Shown here in pieces: positions 50,138-61,451 of a stretch of 64,000 bases of DNA. Position 1 is the first letter of the stretch. The number at the start of each line of letters is the position of its first letter. The position numbers and the translations under genes are program-made. The DNA is from Craterilacuibacter sp. RT1T (lineage in GTDB: Bacteria > Pseudomonadota > Gammaproteobacteria > Burkholderiales > Chromobacteriaceae): contig NZ_JAMFLI010000002.1 in assembly GCF_023502145.1 (NCBI RefSeq), forward strand, positions 124,001 to 188,000. Reading direction: 5' to 3'. Below the pieces are notes generated by a model. It worked only from the letters and a program-made list of their open reading frames with translations. It did not search any database and was not told the origin of the DNA.

Positions 50138-52522
50138 ATGTCAACAAACAAGAAAATACTGCTGGTGTTAAATGGTGTTTTATCCGGTGAAGACACACCT
50201 GCTGCACAGGCCATGGGTCGAATTGTCGGCGCGCTGCTGCAGCAAGGGTTCGAGGCCGAGTATGCCTATACGGTGCAAGATGCTGAAATATTCCTCAAGG
50301 AAAGCATGGGCTTAGGCGCGATTGGTGTCTATGTCGCGGCGGCGGAGGAGTCGCCTTGCGGTCTGGCGCATATAGGCGAGATGGTCGGCATGGTTCGTGA
50401 GCGCAATGCCGATTTGCCGATTTTTCTGCTGTCGGATAGTAATCATGTTTTTTCCATCTTGCCGCTTGATGTCCTGAAAGAAATTCGGGAATACGTCCAT
50501 ATTTACTCGGAAACGCCCAACTTTATTTCCGAGCGAATAAAAACGGCGGTAGAGCAATATAACAAAAATTTGTTACCGGTTTATTTTAAGGCGCTCAAAG
50601 AGTTTACCGAGAGTGGCGATTATTATTGGGATTGCCCCGGTCATATGGGCGGGATGGCATATAAGAAACATCCGGTGGGCGCAGAGTTTCTACGCTTTTT
50701 CGGTGAAAACATGTTGCGGGCCGATATTGGCGTGGCGACCAGCGAAATGGGGGATTATCTCGAACACGCCGGGCCACCAAAAGCATCCGAAGCCCGTGCG
50801 GCCAAGGCGTTTGGCGCCGAGTGGACGTTTTACTGTGTCGGCGGCTCTTCGGCTTCCAACCGGATCGTTGCGCAAGGCGCGATCGGAGCCGATGAAATCT
50901 GTGTGGTCGATCGCAACTGCCACAAATCGCTTAACCATGGCCTGACACTCTCGCATGCTCGCCCTGTCTACCTGCAGCCTACGCGTAATGCGTGGGGAAT
51001 GATCGGCCCCATTCCGACCGAAAGGCTGGGTAAGGAAAGCGTTAAGCAACTGATTCAGGCCAGTGCACTCTCGCAAGGGGCGGCAAGCGCCGCGCCAAGT
51101 TATGCGGTAGTGACCAACTGTACTTACGACGGCTTCTGTTACAACGTGGATGATGTGGTGCGCCAGCTAGGCCAGAGTGTGCCGCGCATTCATTTCGATG
51201 AAGCATGGTATGCGTATGCCAAGTTCCATCCTCTGTACCGACACCGCTTTGCCATGGGTGCGGCTTCGGATCAGCCGGATGCGCCAACACTTTTTGCCGT
51301 GCAGTCGACACACAAGATGCTGCCTGCGCTGTCTATGGCCTCGATGATCCATGTGAAGAGCAGCCCGCGTGCACCGCTGAGTTTTCATGACTTCAACGAC
51401 GCCTTCATGATGCATGGCACGACCTCGCCTTATTATCCGATCATCGCCTCGATTGATGTGGCCGTGTCCATGATGGAAGGTGCTTCTGGCGAGTCGCTGT
51501 TGCAAGAAGCCATCGATGACGCGGTTGCCTTTCGCAAGGCCGTGGTTGCGATCAAGCGCAAATTCGAAGAGGAAGAGGGCGCAGACAGCTGGTTCTTCGA
51601 TGTCTTGCAGCCGCGCGAAGTCACGGATCCGCAAACACAAGTGCGCTATCGTTTCGAAGAGGCGCCTGCGGGTCTGCTGGGGCGCGAACCATCCTGCTGG
51701 CAATTGGGTGCGGATGAAGACTGGCATGGTTTTGCCAGGGAAGATATTGCCGGCACCGACTGCATGCTAGACCCGGTCAAGGTGACCATTACATGCCCGG
51801 GCATGCGCGCTGACGGTACGGTCGAGGCGCGGGGCATTCCCGGTTATGTACTGACCAAGTTTCTGGATAGCCGCAGGACAGAAATCGCCCGCACCGGTGA
51901 CTATACCTTGCTGATTCTATTCTCGGTCGGCACGACCAAGGGTAAGTGGGGTGCGTTGCTGGAGACCTTGCTGGAGTTCAAGCGCCTGTACGACGAAGGC
52001 GCGAGCGTGGCCGAGGCGATTCCCGAGCTGGCGCAAGCGCATGCCGTTTATGCTGACATGTCTCTTAAAACGCTATGCGACACGATGCATGGAAAAATGA
52101 CTGAACTGTCGCTGTTAAAACAGCTGGATGCAGCAGTCAGCGTGGCGCCACAACCGGTGCTGACACCGGCGGCGGCATTCCAGCAAGTCGTCCGCTATAA
52201 GGCTGAGCCGGTGAAGGTCGAAGACTTTGCCGGACGGATCGCCGCCAGCATGCTGGTTCCCTACCCACCGGGAATTCCGTTGCTGATGCCGGGCGAGCGG
52301 GTTCCGGCTGGCGACAATCCTATCGTGTCCTATCTGAGTGCATTGCAGGTCTTTGACCGGGCATTTCCGGGCTTCGAGCATGAGGTGCATGGCGTCAGCG
52401 TCGACGAGCAGGGCAATTTCTGGGTGCGTGCGCTGGTCGAGGATGCGCGCGAGGCGAAGCCATTTGCCGGCGCCAATCTGACGCAAACACGCTCCAGCGC
52501 CGTTAAAAAGGGCCGTCACTAG
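50138..52522 (+). CDS. AdiA-type basic amino acid decarboxylase (arginine decarboxylase likely)
   Basis: 794 aa from the ATG at 50138. Fold-type I PLP enzyme of the Orn/Lys/Arg decarboxylase family: N-terminal response-regulator-like wing (1-130), then core. The PLP Lys is K393 in VQSTHKMLPALSMASMIHV; GTTSPYYPIIASIDVAVSMM, SMLDPVKV-like MLDPVKVTITCPGM and VPYPPGIPLLMPGERV follow. The C-terminal pattern (LPGRIAA-like FAGRIAASMLVPYPPGIP, then FPGFEHEVHG) is closest to arginine decarboxylase AdiA rather than CadA or SpeF, but substrate is not certain. With the antiporter downstream it would consume protons, an acid-resistance pair. Confidence 0.85.
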   Translation: MSTNKKILLVLNGVLSGEDTPAAQAMGRIVGALLQQGFEAEYAYTVQDAEIFLKESMGLGAIGVYVAAAEESPCGLAHIGEMVGMVRERNADLPIFLLSDSNHVFSILPLDVLKEIREYVHIYSETPNFISERIKTAVEQYNKNLLPVYFKALKEFTESGDYYWDCPGHMGGMAYKKHPVGAEFLRFFGENMLRADIGVATSEMGDYLEHAGPPKASEARAAKAFGAEWTFYCVGGSSASNRIVAQGAIGADEICVVDRNCHKSLNHGLTLSHARPVYLQPTRNAWGMIGPIPTERLGKESVKQLIQASALSQGAASAAPSYAVVTNCTYDGFCYNVDDVVRQLGQSVPRIHFDEAWYAYAKFHPLYRHRFAMGAASDQPDAPTLFAVQSTHKMLPALSMASMIHVKSSPRAPLSFHDFNDAFMMHGTTSPYYPIIASIDVAVSMMEGASGESLLQEAIDDAVAFRKAVVAIKRKFEEEEGADSWFFDVLQPREVTDPQTQVRYRFEEAPAGLLGREPSCWQLGADEDWHGFAREDIAGTDCMLDPVKVTITCPGMRADGTVEARGIPGYVLTKFLDSRRTEIARTGDYTLLILFSVGTTKGKWGALLETLLEFKRLYDEGASVAEAIPELAQAHAVYADMSLKTLCDTMHGKMTELSLLKQLDAAVSVAPQPVLTPAAAFQQVVRYKAEPVKVEDFAGRIAASMLVPYPPGIPLLMPGERVPAGDNPIVSYLSALQVFDRAFPGFEHEVHGVSVDEQGNFWVRALVEDAREAKPFAGANLTQTRSSAVKKGRH

Positions 52523-52540
52523 GTCGGCTTATCCTGTGGA

Positions 52541-52571
52541 GAGCCCGGGCTGCGGCGCAGCCCGGGCTTTA
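52541..52571 (+). terminator. Hairpin between the decarboxylase and antiporter genes
   Basis: GCCCGGGCTGC (52543-52553) pairs with GCAGCCCGGGC (52557-52567), 3-nt loop, followed only by TTTAT. Strong stem, weak T-tract: probably a partial terminator or a 3'-end protector within the operon. Confidence 0.6.
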
Positions 52572-52606
52572 TCCGCAATCTGAATCCATCAATTGGAGTT
52601 CAACTC

Positions 52607-54085
52607 ATGTCTAGCCAGAACGCTGCAGGCGGAGAAAGTACGCAAGGAAAATTGGGCTTTTTTGCCCTGATTGCGGTGGTGGTCGGGTCGATGTTAGGGG
52701 GCGGCGTGTACAGCCTGCCACAGAATATGGCCCAGGCTTCGGCTATCGGACCGGTGATTATTGCCTGGCTGATTACCGGGGTTGGTGTGTTTTTTATTGC
52801 CAACGCGTTTCGCATGCTGGCGGATGCACGTCCCGATCTGCAAGCCGGCATTTATATGTATGCGCGCGAAGGATTTGGTCCTTTTGTCGGCTTTATTTCG
52901 GCCTGGGGTTATTGGCTGATGGCGGCCTTTGGCAATGTCGCTTTTGCCGTCATTCTGATGGATGCATTCAACTACTTTTTCCCCGGCGTGTTCACCGGTG
53001 GGAATAATCTGAATTCGATCATCTTCGGTTCCATCCTGATCTGGGCTTACAACTTTCTGGTGCTGTCGGGCATGAAGGTCTCTGGCATCGTGAATACCAT
53101 CGGGACGGTAGCCAAGCTGGTGCCTCTGGTTCTATTCATTGTGATCGCCGGATTTGTCATGAGCCCGCATATGCTGGTCAGCGACTTCTGGGGACATGCG
53201 GCGGCAAAAACCAGTCAGGACCTGGGCTCGATCGCCTCGCAGGTGATGTCGCCGATGATTGTGGCGCTATGGGCTTTTATCGGGGTTGAGGGTGCCGTGG
53301 TGTTGTCCGGCCGGGCCAAAAATAAATCGGATGTGGGCAAGGCCACGCTGATTGGTTTCGTGGTTGCCTTGCTGGTATATGTCTTGCTCTCGGTGCTGCC
53401 GTTTGGTATTGCACCGCAATCGGTGCTCAAGAGTGTCGCCAACCCGTCGACTGCCGGGGTTTTGCAGATGGTGGTCGGTGACTGGGGTGCATGGCTGATG
53501 AATGTCGGCCTGATTGTCTCGGTATTGGCCGGATGGCTGGCATGGACGATGTTGTGTGCCGAAATTCCGTGGGCAGCCGGCGTGAATGGCACCTTCCCCA
53601 AGGCTTTTGCCAAGACCAATAAAAATGCGTCCGCATCGGTCTCGTTGTGGGTCAGCAGCTTCATCATGCAGGCGGCGATGTTGCTGGTGTACTTCTCGAA
53701 TAATGCCTGGAACACCATGCTGAGCATTACCACGGTCATGGTTTTGCCGGCCTATCTGGCCGCAACCTTGTTCCTGTTCAAAATGTGCAGAAACGGGGAT
53801 TACCAGAAGTATGTGGGTAGCGATAAGGGGCTGCGCCTGGCTACGGCCAGCGGTGCCATCGGTTTTGTGTTCTGCCTGTTCATGTTCTATGCGGGGGGGC
53901 TGCAATATGTGGCCATGATTCCGCTGCTGCTGACGGTCGGGCTGCCGGTCTATATCTGGTCACGCCGAGAGCAGAATCCTTCGGCACCGGTTTTTCAGGG
54001 GCGGGAAAAGATGTATTTGCTGGTGTTGATCGGGCTGGATATTGCCGTCCTTGCCTTGTATCTGGCGGGCGTGATCAAGGTATAA
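52607..54085 (+). CDS. Basic amino acid/polyamine antiporter (APC family, ArcD/AdiC type)
   Basis: 492 aa, about 12-13 hydrophobic helices. The first helix holds the substrate loop GSMLGGGVYSLPQNMAQASAIGP, and the sixth has ALWAFIGVEGAVVLSGRAKN, both typical of arginine/ornithine or arginine/agmatine exchangers. Length fits ArcD-like exchangers (about 480-490) better than AdiC (445). It follows the decarboxylase gene by 84 bp and would exchange substrate for the decarboxylated amine. Exact pair (arginine/agmatine, lysine/cadaverine) is not determined. Terminator at 54131-54167. Confidence 0.88.
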   Translation: MSSQNAAGGESTQGKLGFFALIAVVVGSMLGGGVYSLPQNMAQASAIGPVIIAWLITGVGVFFIANAFRMLADARPDLQAGIYMYAREGFGPFVGFISAWGYWLMAAFGNVAFAVILMDAFNYFFPGVFTGGNNLNSIIFGSILIWAYNFLVLSGMKVSGIVNTIGTVAKLVPLVLFIVIAGFVMSPHMLVSDFWGHAAAKTSQDLGSIASQVMSPMIVALWAFIGVEGAVVLSGRAKNKSDVGKATLIGFVVALLVYVLLSVLPFGIAPQSVLKSVANPSTAGVLQMVVGDWGAWLMNVGLIVSVLAGWLAWTMLCAEIPWAAGVNGTFPKAFAKTNKNASASVSLWVSSFIMQAAMLLVYFSNNAWNTMLSITTVMVLPAYLAATLFLFKMCRNGDYQKYVGSDKGLRLATASGAIGFVFCLFMFYAGGLQYVAMIPLLLTVGLPVYIWSRREQNPSAPVFQGREKMYLLVLIGLDIAVLALYLAGVIKV

Positions 54086-54130
54086 GACGGCCTGTGCTGG
54101 CTGGGTGGTTCTCGCCATGGCCATGCAGTT

Positions 54131-54167
54131 AAAAAGGGAAACGGCAGTGCTGCCGTTTCCCTTTTTT
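54131..54167 (+). terminator. Intrinsic terminator of the antiporter gene
   Basis: AAAAAGGGAAACGGCA (54131-54146), loop GTGC, TGCCGTTTCCC followed by six T. Confidence 0.92.
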
Positions 54168-54460
54168 GGATCAAGCTACGTCGAGCTCGGCCCAGTCGTC
54201 GATATCACGTTGGGTAACCATGGTCTTCTTTCTGCTTGCCCGCGCAGGTCTTGTTGCCGGCTGGCGAGGCTAGGGATGGAATGCCGGACTTTCCGGCGCG
54301 GTTGTCTCCACGATCTTCTCTTGTTCTTGGTGGGGCCGCAGTGCGACATCCGGCGTTTATCCGCCGGGGCGAGAGTTATACCAACGTATTGGTGCGGTGC
54401 GCAATAGCAAAGACAGGCTGCTGATCCGGAATGTCACGATGCAACTTGGCCCTCCGGCCG
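54168..54460. other. Apparently decayed stretch without intact gene (293 bp)
   Basis: No intact gene. On the minus strand a frame ending at 54171 reads MVTQRDIDDWAELDVA (start 54221) and stays open 16 more codons upstream before a stop; it looks like the C-terminal tail of a lost gene. I cannot name the source. Confidence 0.4.
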
Positions 54461-54608
54461 CTAAGAGCGTGTTCACGATCTCGCGAGCGAGGGCGAGACA
54501 AGGCGAAAACGGCTGAGAAAGCGGAATGTACAGGTGCTACATGAGCATTTCGAAGCTGTTTTTAACGCCGCATCGCCGATGCGCAGCAGATCGTGAACAG
54601 GTTCTAAG
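54461..54608. mobile_element. MITE-like element, 146 bp, with terminal inverted repeats and CTAA target duplication
   Basis: Left end TAAGAGCGTGTTCACGATCT (54462-54481), right end AGATCGTGAACAGGTTCTAA (54588-54607): inverted termini identical over TGTTCACGATCT and similar beyond. CTAA(G) flanks both sides (54461-54465 and 54604-54608), matching the YTAR target duplications of IS5-family insertion sequences. There is no transposase; it would be moved in trans. It ends 18 bp before the stop of the prolyl-tRNA deacylase-type gene. Confidence 0.75.
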
Positions 54609-54625
54609 CGCAGGCCGTAGGTGCT

Positions 54626-55120
54626 TTAGCCGGGCTGCGGGACGTCGATGATGCGCGGCACGTGACCGGTTAGCGTGAAAAAGCGCGCGAGCGAATCATG
54701 CGGCAAGGACAAGGTGGCGGTATTGACCAGCGGATGCGACAACACGGCATCGGCCGTCCATAAGGCCTGATCAATCACCACTTCGACGGCGTGTTCGGCA
54801 TCGTTGAAGGCGGCCAGCAGCGTCACGGCGCCCGGGGTGAGCCCCAGGTAGCGCAACAGGCGCTCGGGCGAGGCCATACGCAGGCTCTTGACCTCCAGTA
54901 TGGGGGCCAGTGCTTTTAAGTCGACGCTGTTTTCGGCCGGCATCGACAGCAGAAAATGGCGCTTGCCTTTGTTGTCACATAAAAACAGATTTTTGGTCTC
55001 GGCGCCGGGCATGGCTGGGCACAGTCGCGATGCTTCTTCGCAAGTGAATACCGGCGGGTGTTCGAAACGCTGATGGATAAGCGCGTGCTGGTCGAGAAAG
55101 GCGGCGAGGGTATCGGTCAT
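54626..55120 (-). CDS. Prolyl-tRNA deacylase-like protein (YbaK/PrdX family)
   Basis: 164 aa from the ATG at 55120 (MTDTLAAFLDQHALIHQRFEHPPVFTCEEA shortened in family relatives); an upstream frame of 64 codons lacks support. YbaK/INS superfamily with FTCEEAS, NLFLCDNKGKRHFLLSMP, and SLRMASPERLLRYLGLTPGAVT, the last being the strongly conserved substrate-binding segment. Such proteins hydrolyse mischarged Ala- or Cys-tRNA(Pro), or related aminoacyl-tRNAs. Stands alone, divergent from katG by 262 bp. Confidence 0.88.
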   Translation of the reverse strand: MTDTLAAFLDQHALIHQRFEHPPVFTCEEASRLCPAMPGAETKNLFLCDNKGKRHFLLSMPAENSVDLKALAPILEVKSLRMASPERLLRYLGLTPGAVTLLAAFNDAEHAVEVVIDQALWTADAVLSHPLVNTATLSLPHDSLARFFTLTGHVPRIIDVPQPG

Positions 55121-55349
55121 GCATAAAAGATAAATTCTGCTCGCTAAATTTGTCAATAGCGTATTTGTAGCGCTATTCATGCATGCGTGCAGTCGCATGG
55201 CCAAGCGTTTGTCTAGAGCGCCGCCGGGCGGGCCTTGCGGGCCGGTGTATGGCAAACAAAAAATCATCGCATAGACTGACTGGGTAGCCGGTGCGGCGCT
55301 TTGGGTATACACTTTGCCATGAGCTGGTTTTGGACTGTCGTTTTCATGA

Positions 55350-57548
<2,199 letters not shown>

Positions 57549-57574
57549 CGCTGCGCAAGAGGGCGGCAACCGGT

Positions 57575-57608
57575 AACCGGCAAGGCTTTACGCCTTGCCG
57601 GTTTTTAT
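57575..57608 (+). terminator. Intrinsic terminator of katG
   Basis: AACCGGCAAGGC (57575-57586) pairs with GCCTTGCCGGTT (57592-57603), followed by a T-run. Confidence 0.88.
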
Positions 57609-57763
57609 TTTGTCGGCACCCGCGACAGGCTTTGGGGCCCCGGTTTGGCTGCCGTGACGGGGGGCGAGGCCGGTGATGTAAATTGTTTGGCATAATGTCT
57701 GTGCTGAGCATTGTCTGTTTCAGCACCTGCCGGGCACTTGCCCAAATATTGGGAGACACTTCC

Positions 57764-58363
57764 ATGCACATCGCGATCCTCACTTTCGACGGCTTTAACG
57801 AGCTTGATTCATTCATCGCGCTCGGGATTCTCCGGCGTATCAATACACCCGCTTGGCGCGTGTCGATAGCCAGCCCCACCGCAAAAGTGCGATCTATGAA
57901 TGGCGTCGTAATCGAGTCGCACATCTCGCTTGACGAGGCGAGTCAGGCCGATGCGGTAATCGTGGGTAGCGGAATGAAAACCCGAGATATTGTCGCGGAT
58001 GCGGATTTAATGGCGCAGATGCAGTTTGACCCATCCCGGCAATTGTTGGGCGCACAATGCTCCGGCGCACTGCTGCTCGCCAAGCTTGGCGTGCTGGAGG
58101 GCATTCCGGCTTGTACCGACCTGATCACTAAGCCCTGGGTGCAGGAGGCGGGTGTCAGCGTTTTGAACCAAGCTTTCTTTGCCAGCGGCAATGTGGCTAC
58201 TGCGGGTGGTTGTCTGGCATCACCGTACCTTGCTGCCTGGACGATTGCTCGGTTGGCCGGGCTGGAGGCCGCACAAAGCGCACTGTATTACGTCGCCCCG
58301 GTGGGCGAGAAAGAAGCGTACGTCGCGCGTGCGATGCGACATATCGAGCCGTACTTGTTCTGA
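57764..58363 (+). CDS. DJ-1/PfpI family protein
   Basis: 199 aa from the ATG at 57764, which follows GGGAGACACTTCC; the frame is open 27 codons upstream without support. Start IAILTFDGFNELDSFIALGIL and the nucleophile elbow GAQCSGALLLAKLG (Cys near 104) mark the DJ-1/ThiJ/PfpI fold, of the type fused to AraC domains in other bacteria but free here. It probably acts as a glyoxalase, isonitrile hydratase-like or other hydrolase; the activity is not readable. Preceded by katG with a terminator in between. Confidence 0.88.
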   Translation: MHIAILTFDGFNELDSFIALGILRRINTPAWRVSIASPTAKVRSMNGVVIESHISLDEASQADAVIVGSGMKTRDIVADADLMAQMQFDPSRQLLGAQCSGALLLAKLGVLEGIPACTDLITKPWVQEAGVSVLNQAFFASGNVATAGGCLASPYLAAWTIARLAGLEAAQSALYYVAPVGEKEAYVARAMRHIEPYLF

Positions 58364-58506
58364 TTTTTCGCAGGCTGCGTGTTTTGCCGCGCGCAAAGTG
58401 GGGATGCCGCTCACAGCACGTGCTGCGCCGTTGCCATGGCGCAGCGGGTCGTCGAATACTACTTATGCGAGTAGAATCTCACGTTTTGCCTGTGCGATAT
58501 CCTGTC

Positions 58507-59973
58507 ATGAAAAAAATCCTGGTGTTGGCCTTGGGCCTTGTCTGCGGCGCATCGCCGCTTCTTGCCGCGCCGGCGCCGGCTGATACTCAGCTGCACGACC
58601 GTACGCTGGATGCGCTATCCGGCGATGGCAGCGCACAGCTGGTGCGTGCCCCGGCTCGCCGGCTTAGCGATGCCGGTGGCGAACTGGTGCCCGAGCTGGC
58701 GCTCAGGCTGGGCTATGACGAGCTGGCGACACTGAGCCCGGCTGACGGCCTGGCGCTGCGCACCGCTGAGCGCGAGAGTAGTGCGGCGCTGGCCGCGGAC
58801 AGTTATTTCACACCGCTGTCCGCCAGATTTTCGCTCGACGGGCATACGCTGGCGTTTGCCGCCGGCAGTGGCGGCACGCTGCGCGCACTGCGCTGGCAGG
58901 CGGGTAGCCCGCCCGAAGCGCTGGTGCCGGACGGCAGCGCCTGGCTCTCGGGTGTCAGCGCAGTCAGCGACGACGGCAAGGTGGTGGCGGGCTGGCTGCT
59001 GCGCACGCGCCAGAGTCTGGCGCAGGGTTTTGTCTGGCGCCAAGGGCAGGGGCTGACGGTGCTGGATGCGGCGCTCAGCCTGCCGCGTGCGATCAGTGCC
59101 GATGGCCGCACGCTTGCCGGTACGGGGCTTGACGGTACGCTGGGCCAGTTGCGCCAGGATGCGCTGCTGGAACAGTTTGCCAGCGAAGACCCGCTTGGCG
59201 GCAACAAGGCGATTGCCGACTGGGCGCTGGTGGCGGCCAGTGACGATGGTCAGCGTCTGGCGGGCTATGTCAAGCGTGCCGACCGTCCTCTGTGGCAAGG
59301 TTTCTTGTGGGACCGCGAAACCGGCTTTGTCGAGTCGCCGCACCCCCCGCTGTTTGATGCCAAGGCCGCTGCGCCGGCGCGTTCTGCCGTTGAGCTTGCC
59401 GTACTCAAGGCATATGGGCTGGGGGAGGCCAACCGGCTGGGCGCGCTGCGCAAGCATGCCTGGCGCTGGCAGGATGGCAAGGCTGAGATCCTGAAAAAAG
59501 ACGCCGAGCTTGAGGCGATGTCGCGCGATGGCAAGACCTTTATCGTACGCGACGGCAAGGGGGCGCTGCTCGAAATCGGCCCGCGCGGCGAGCGTGCGCT
59601 GGCGCCGTTGCTGCCTGCAGACCTGCAGGGCGAGCTTGCGCTACGGGCAATCAGCACAGACGGACAGCGCTTGTGGCTACGCGATGAGGCCGGGCGCAGT
59701 GTACAGCTGCTGGATGGTCAGGTGCTGGCCCCAACGGTGGCTGAGACACGCGCGCAACCGGCCGCATTTTCCGCTGATGGCCGCACCGTCGCCGGCATCT
59801 ATGTCAACGACCCTGCCGGCGTACGCCCGGTGTTGCGCTGGGAGGGCGGGCGCGTCGATGCGCGCAGCTGCCGCTCCGGCAGTTCGAGTTACGGTCTGGT
59901 ATTCCTGTCCGGCGATGGCAAGACGCTGGCCGTCAGCCACCCGGATACCTTTTGTCTGTTTCAGGCATGGTGA
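58507..59973 (+). CDS. Secreted repeat protein (HAF/beta-propeller-like), first tandem paralog
   Basis: 488 aa from the ATG at 58507, where a signal peptide begins (MKKILVLALGLVCGASPLLA, cleavage near AAP). The mature part is made of degenerate repeats of the kind VSDDGKVVAGWL...QGFVWRQGQGLTVLD and ISADGRTLAGTG, which recall HAF-type extracellular repeats and beta-propeller blades. The closest relative in the window is the next gene: SDDGKVVAGWL / SDDGKTAVGWL and QGFVW are shared in the same order. Cys pair near the C-terminus (SCRSGSSS, TFCLFQ). Function unknown; exported. The stop TGA overlaps the next ATG. Confidence 0.75.
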   Translation: MKKILVLALGLVCGASPLLAAPAPADTQLHDRTLDALSGDGSAQLVRAPARRLSDAGGELVPELALRLGYDELATLSPADGLALRTAERESSAALAADSYFTPLSARFSLDGHTLAFAAGSGGTLRALRWQAGSPPEALVPDGSAWLSGVSAVSDDGKVVAGWLLRTRQSLAQGFVWRQGQGLTVLDAALSLPRAISADGRTLAGTGLDGTLGQLRQDALLEQFASEDPLGGNKAIADWALVAASDDGQRLAGYVKRADRPLWQGFLWDRETGFVESPHPPLFDAKAAAPARSAVELAVLKAYGLGEANRLGALRKHAWRWQDGKAEILKKDAELEAMSRDGKTFIVRDGKGALLEIGPRGERALAPLLPADLQGELALRAISTDGQRLWLRDEAGRSVQLLDGQVLAPTVAETRAQPAAFSADGRTVAGIYVNDPAGVRPVLRWEGGRVDARSCRSGSSSYGLVFLSGDGKTLAVSHPDTFCLFQAW

Positions 59974-61451
59974 TGCGCGCATGGATGGTGCCCCTGTTGC
60001 TGCTGGCGGCCTCGGCCCAGGCGGCGGCACCCCGGCTGCAGAGCGGCGTGCAATTGCTTGAGCAGTCGGCCGATGGCAGTACCCGGCTGGCCTTGTCGCC
60101 GGTGGCGGCTGCGCCGGCCGCGCTGCTGGCCCGGCTTAAGCATCTGCCCGAGCTATTGGGCGAGGAGGGCTACCGCTCCGAACCCCTGCATGCTGGCGCA
60201 CCGCTGTTCGAAGTGGGCGGGCGGCAGAGCGCGGTGAGCGGTTTTGATTATGTGCAACGGGTACGGCTCAGTCGCGATGGTCGCGTCGCTTTGCTCGGTG
60301 CCGGGCAAGACGGTGCGCTGGATGCGTGGCGGCTTGGGCGCGACGGCAAGCGCGAGCGGCTGTTGCCCAAGACTGCTGCCGCGTTTAGCGGCGTGATCGA
60401 TGCCAGCGACGATGGCAAGACCGCCGTGGGCTGGCTGCAGACATCGGCCGACGCCGTGCCGCAGGGCTTTGTGTGGCAGGCCGGTCACGGTTACCGCCTG
60501 CTGCCCGATCCGCTGTGGCTGCCGTTCGCGCTGTCCGCCGACGGCACGCGCTTGCTCGCCAGCAGCCGCCGCCCGGACGCGAACACCTTCGCGCGCCAGC
60601 ACCTGATGCGCAGCCTGCAAGGGCCGCCGGGGAGCGACTGGGGCGATGCGCTCGCGGTTAGTCACGATGCAAAGAGCGCGGTCGGCTACTATTTCGTGCG
60701 TCCGCAAAGCAGCGACCCTGCGGCCACTGGCAGCTACCGCGGCTGGTGGTGGCAGGCGGGCACAGGCTACCGCCACAGCGCGCGCGCGCTGTACCTTGAT
60801 GAGTCGGAAATGGCCGACCCCGTGCGTTTTGCCGCCTTTCGCAGCCAGTTGCTCGCGCTCGCCGGCCTTGGCGCCGACACTACCGAAACGGTGGCAAGCG
60901 GCGTCGCGCAGTGGCGGATAGGGGAAGATATGCGCGAGCGTGTCGCCGATGCGCGGCCGGTGCTGTTTGCGCGCGCGGGCGCGCTTGCCGGGTGGAAGGT
61001 GTGGCAGGGCGAGGCGTGGCGGATCACCCTCGCGCACGGCGACGAGACCATCGCCGCCGAAACGCTGGCCGGGGCGGGCTTTGGCGAGGTGTTCGCCGTG
61101 CGCGCATCCGCCGACGGGCGCGCGCTGCAACTATTGGGCGAAGAAGGGAAGGTGCGCGTGCGTCGTGCCGGCAAGAAGTTCGACCTGGCAGGTGGCCTGC
61201 ACATGCTGGGGGCGTTCACGCCGGGTGGCGGCCTCTACCTGTGGCCGGACGGCGAAGGGTTTGAGAACCGCCACGTCAGCTGGATCAAGCTGCAAGACGG
61301 TGCCCGGGGCACGCTTGCCGCGTGCCCGCTGGCCGACGGGCATTACAGCGAACTTGCCTTGCTGGTGGGCGATGGCGGCAGGACGGTTGCGCTTGGCGGC
61401 GACGCCGGTTACTGCGTATACCGTACCGGCTTAGAGGACGAGACCCGATGA
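59973..61451 (+). CDS. Secreted repeat protein, second tandem paralog
   Basis: 492 aa from the ATG at 59973, in the TGATG overlap with the previous stop; the signal peptide is MRAWMVPLLLLAASAQAAA. Same repeat pattern as the upstream gene (SDDGKTAVGWL, QGFVWQAGHGYRLLPD, LSADGTRLLASS) and a similar end (GDGGRTVALGGDAGYCVYR against SGDGKTLAVSHPDTFCLF), so the two arose by duplication but have diverged strongly. Exported; no catalytic motif recognised. Its stop overlaps the next start by 4 bases. Confidence 0.72.
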   Translation: MRAWMVPLLLLAASAQAAAPRLQSGVQLLEQSADGSTRLALSPVAAAPAALLARLKHLPELLGEEGYRSEPLHAGAPLFEVGGRQSAVSGFDYVQRVRLSRDGRVALLGAGQDGALDAWRLGRDGKRERLLPKTAAAFSGVIDASDDGKTAVGWLQTSADAVPQGFVWQAGHGYRLLPDPLWLPFALSADGTRLLASSRRPDANTFARQHLMRSLQGPPGSDWGDALAVSHDAKSAVGYYFVRPQSSDPAATGSYRGWWWQAGTGYRHSARALYLDESEMADPVRFAAFRSQLLALAGLGADTTETVASGVAQWRIGEDMRERVADARPVLFARAGALAGWKVWQGEAWRITLAHGDETIAAETLAGAGFGEVFAVRASADGRALQLLGEEGKVRVRRAGKKFDLAGGLHMLGAFTPGGGLYLWPDGEGFENRHVSWIKLQDGARGTLAACPLADGHYSELALLVGDGGRTVALGGDAGYCVYRTGLEDETR

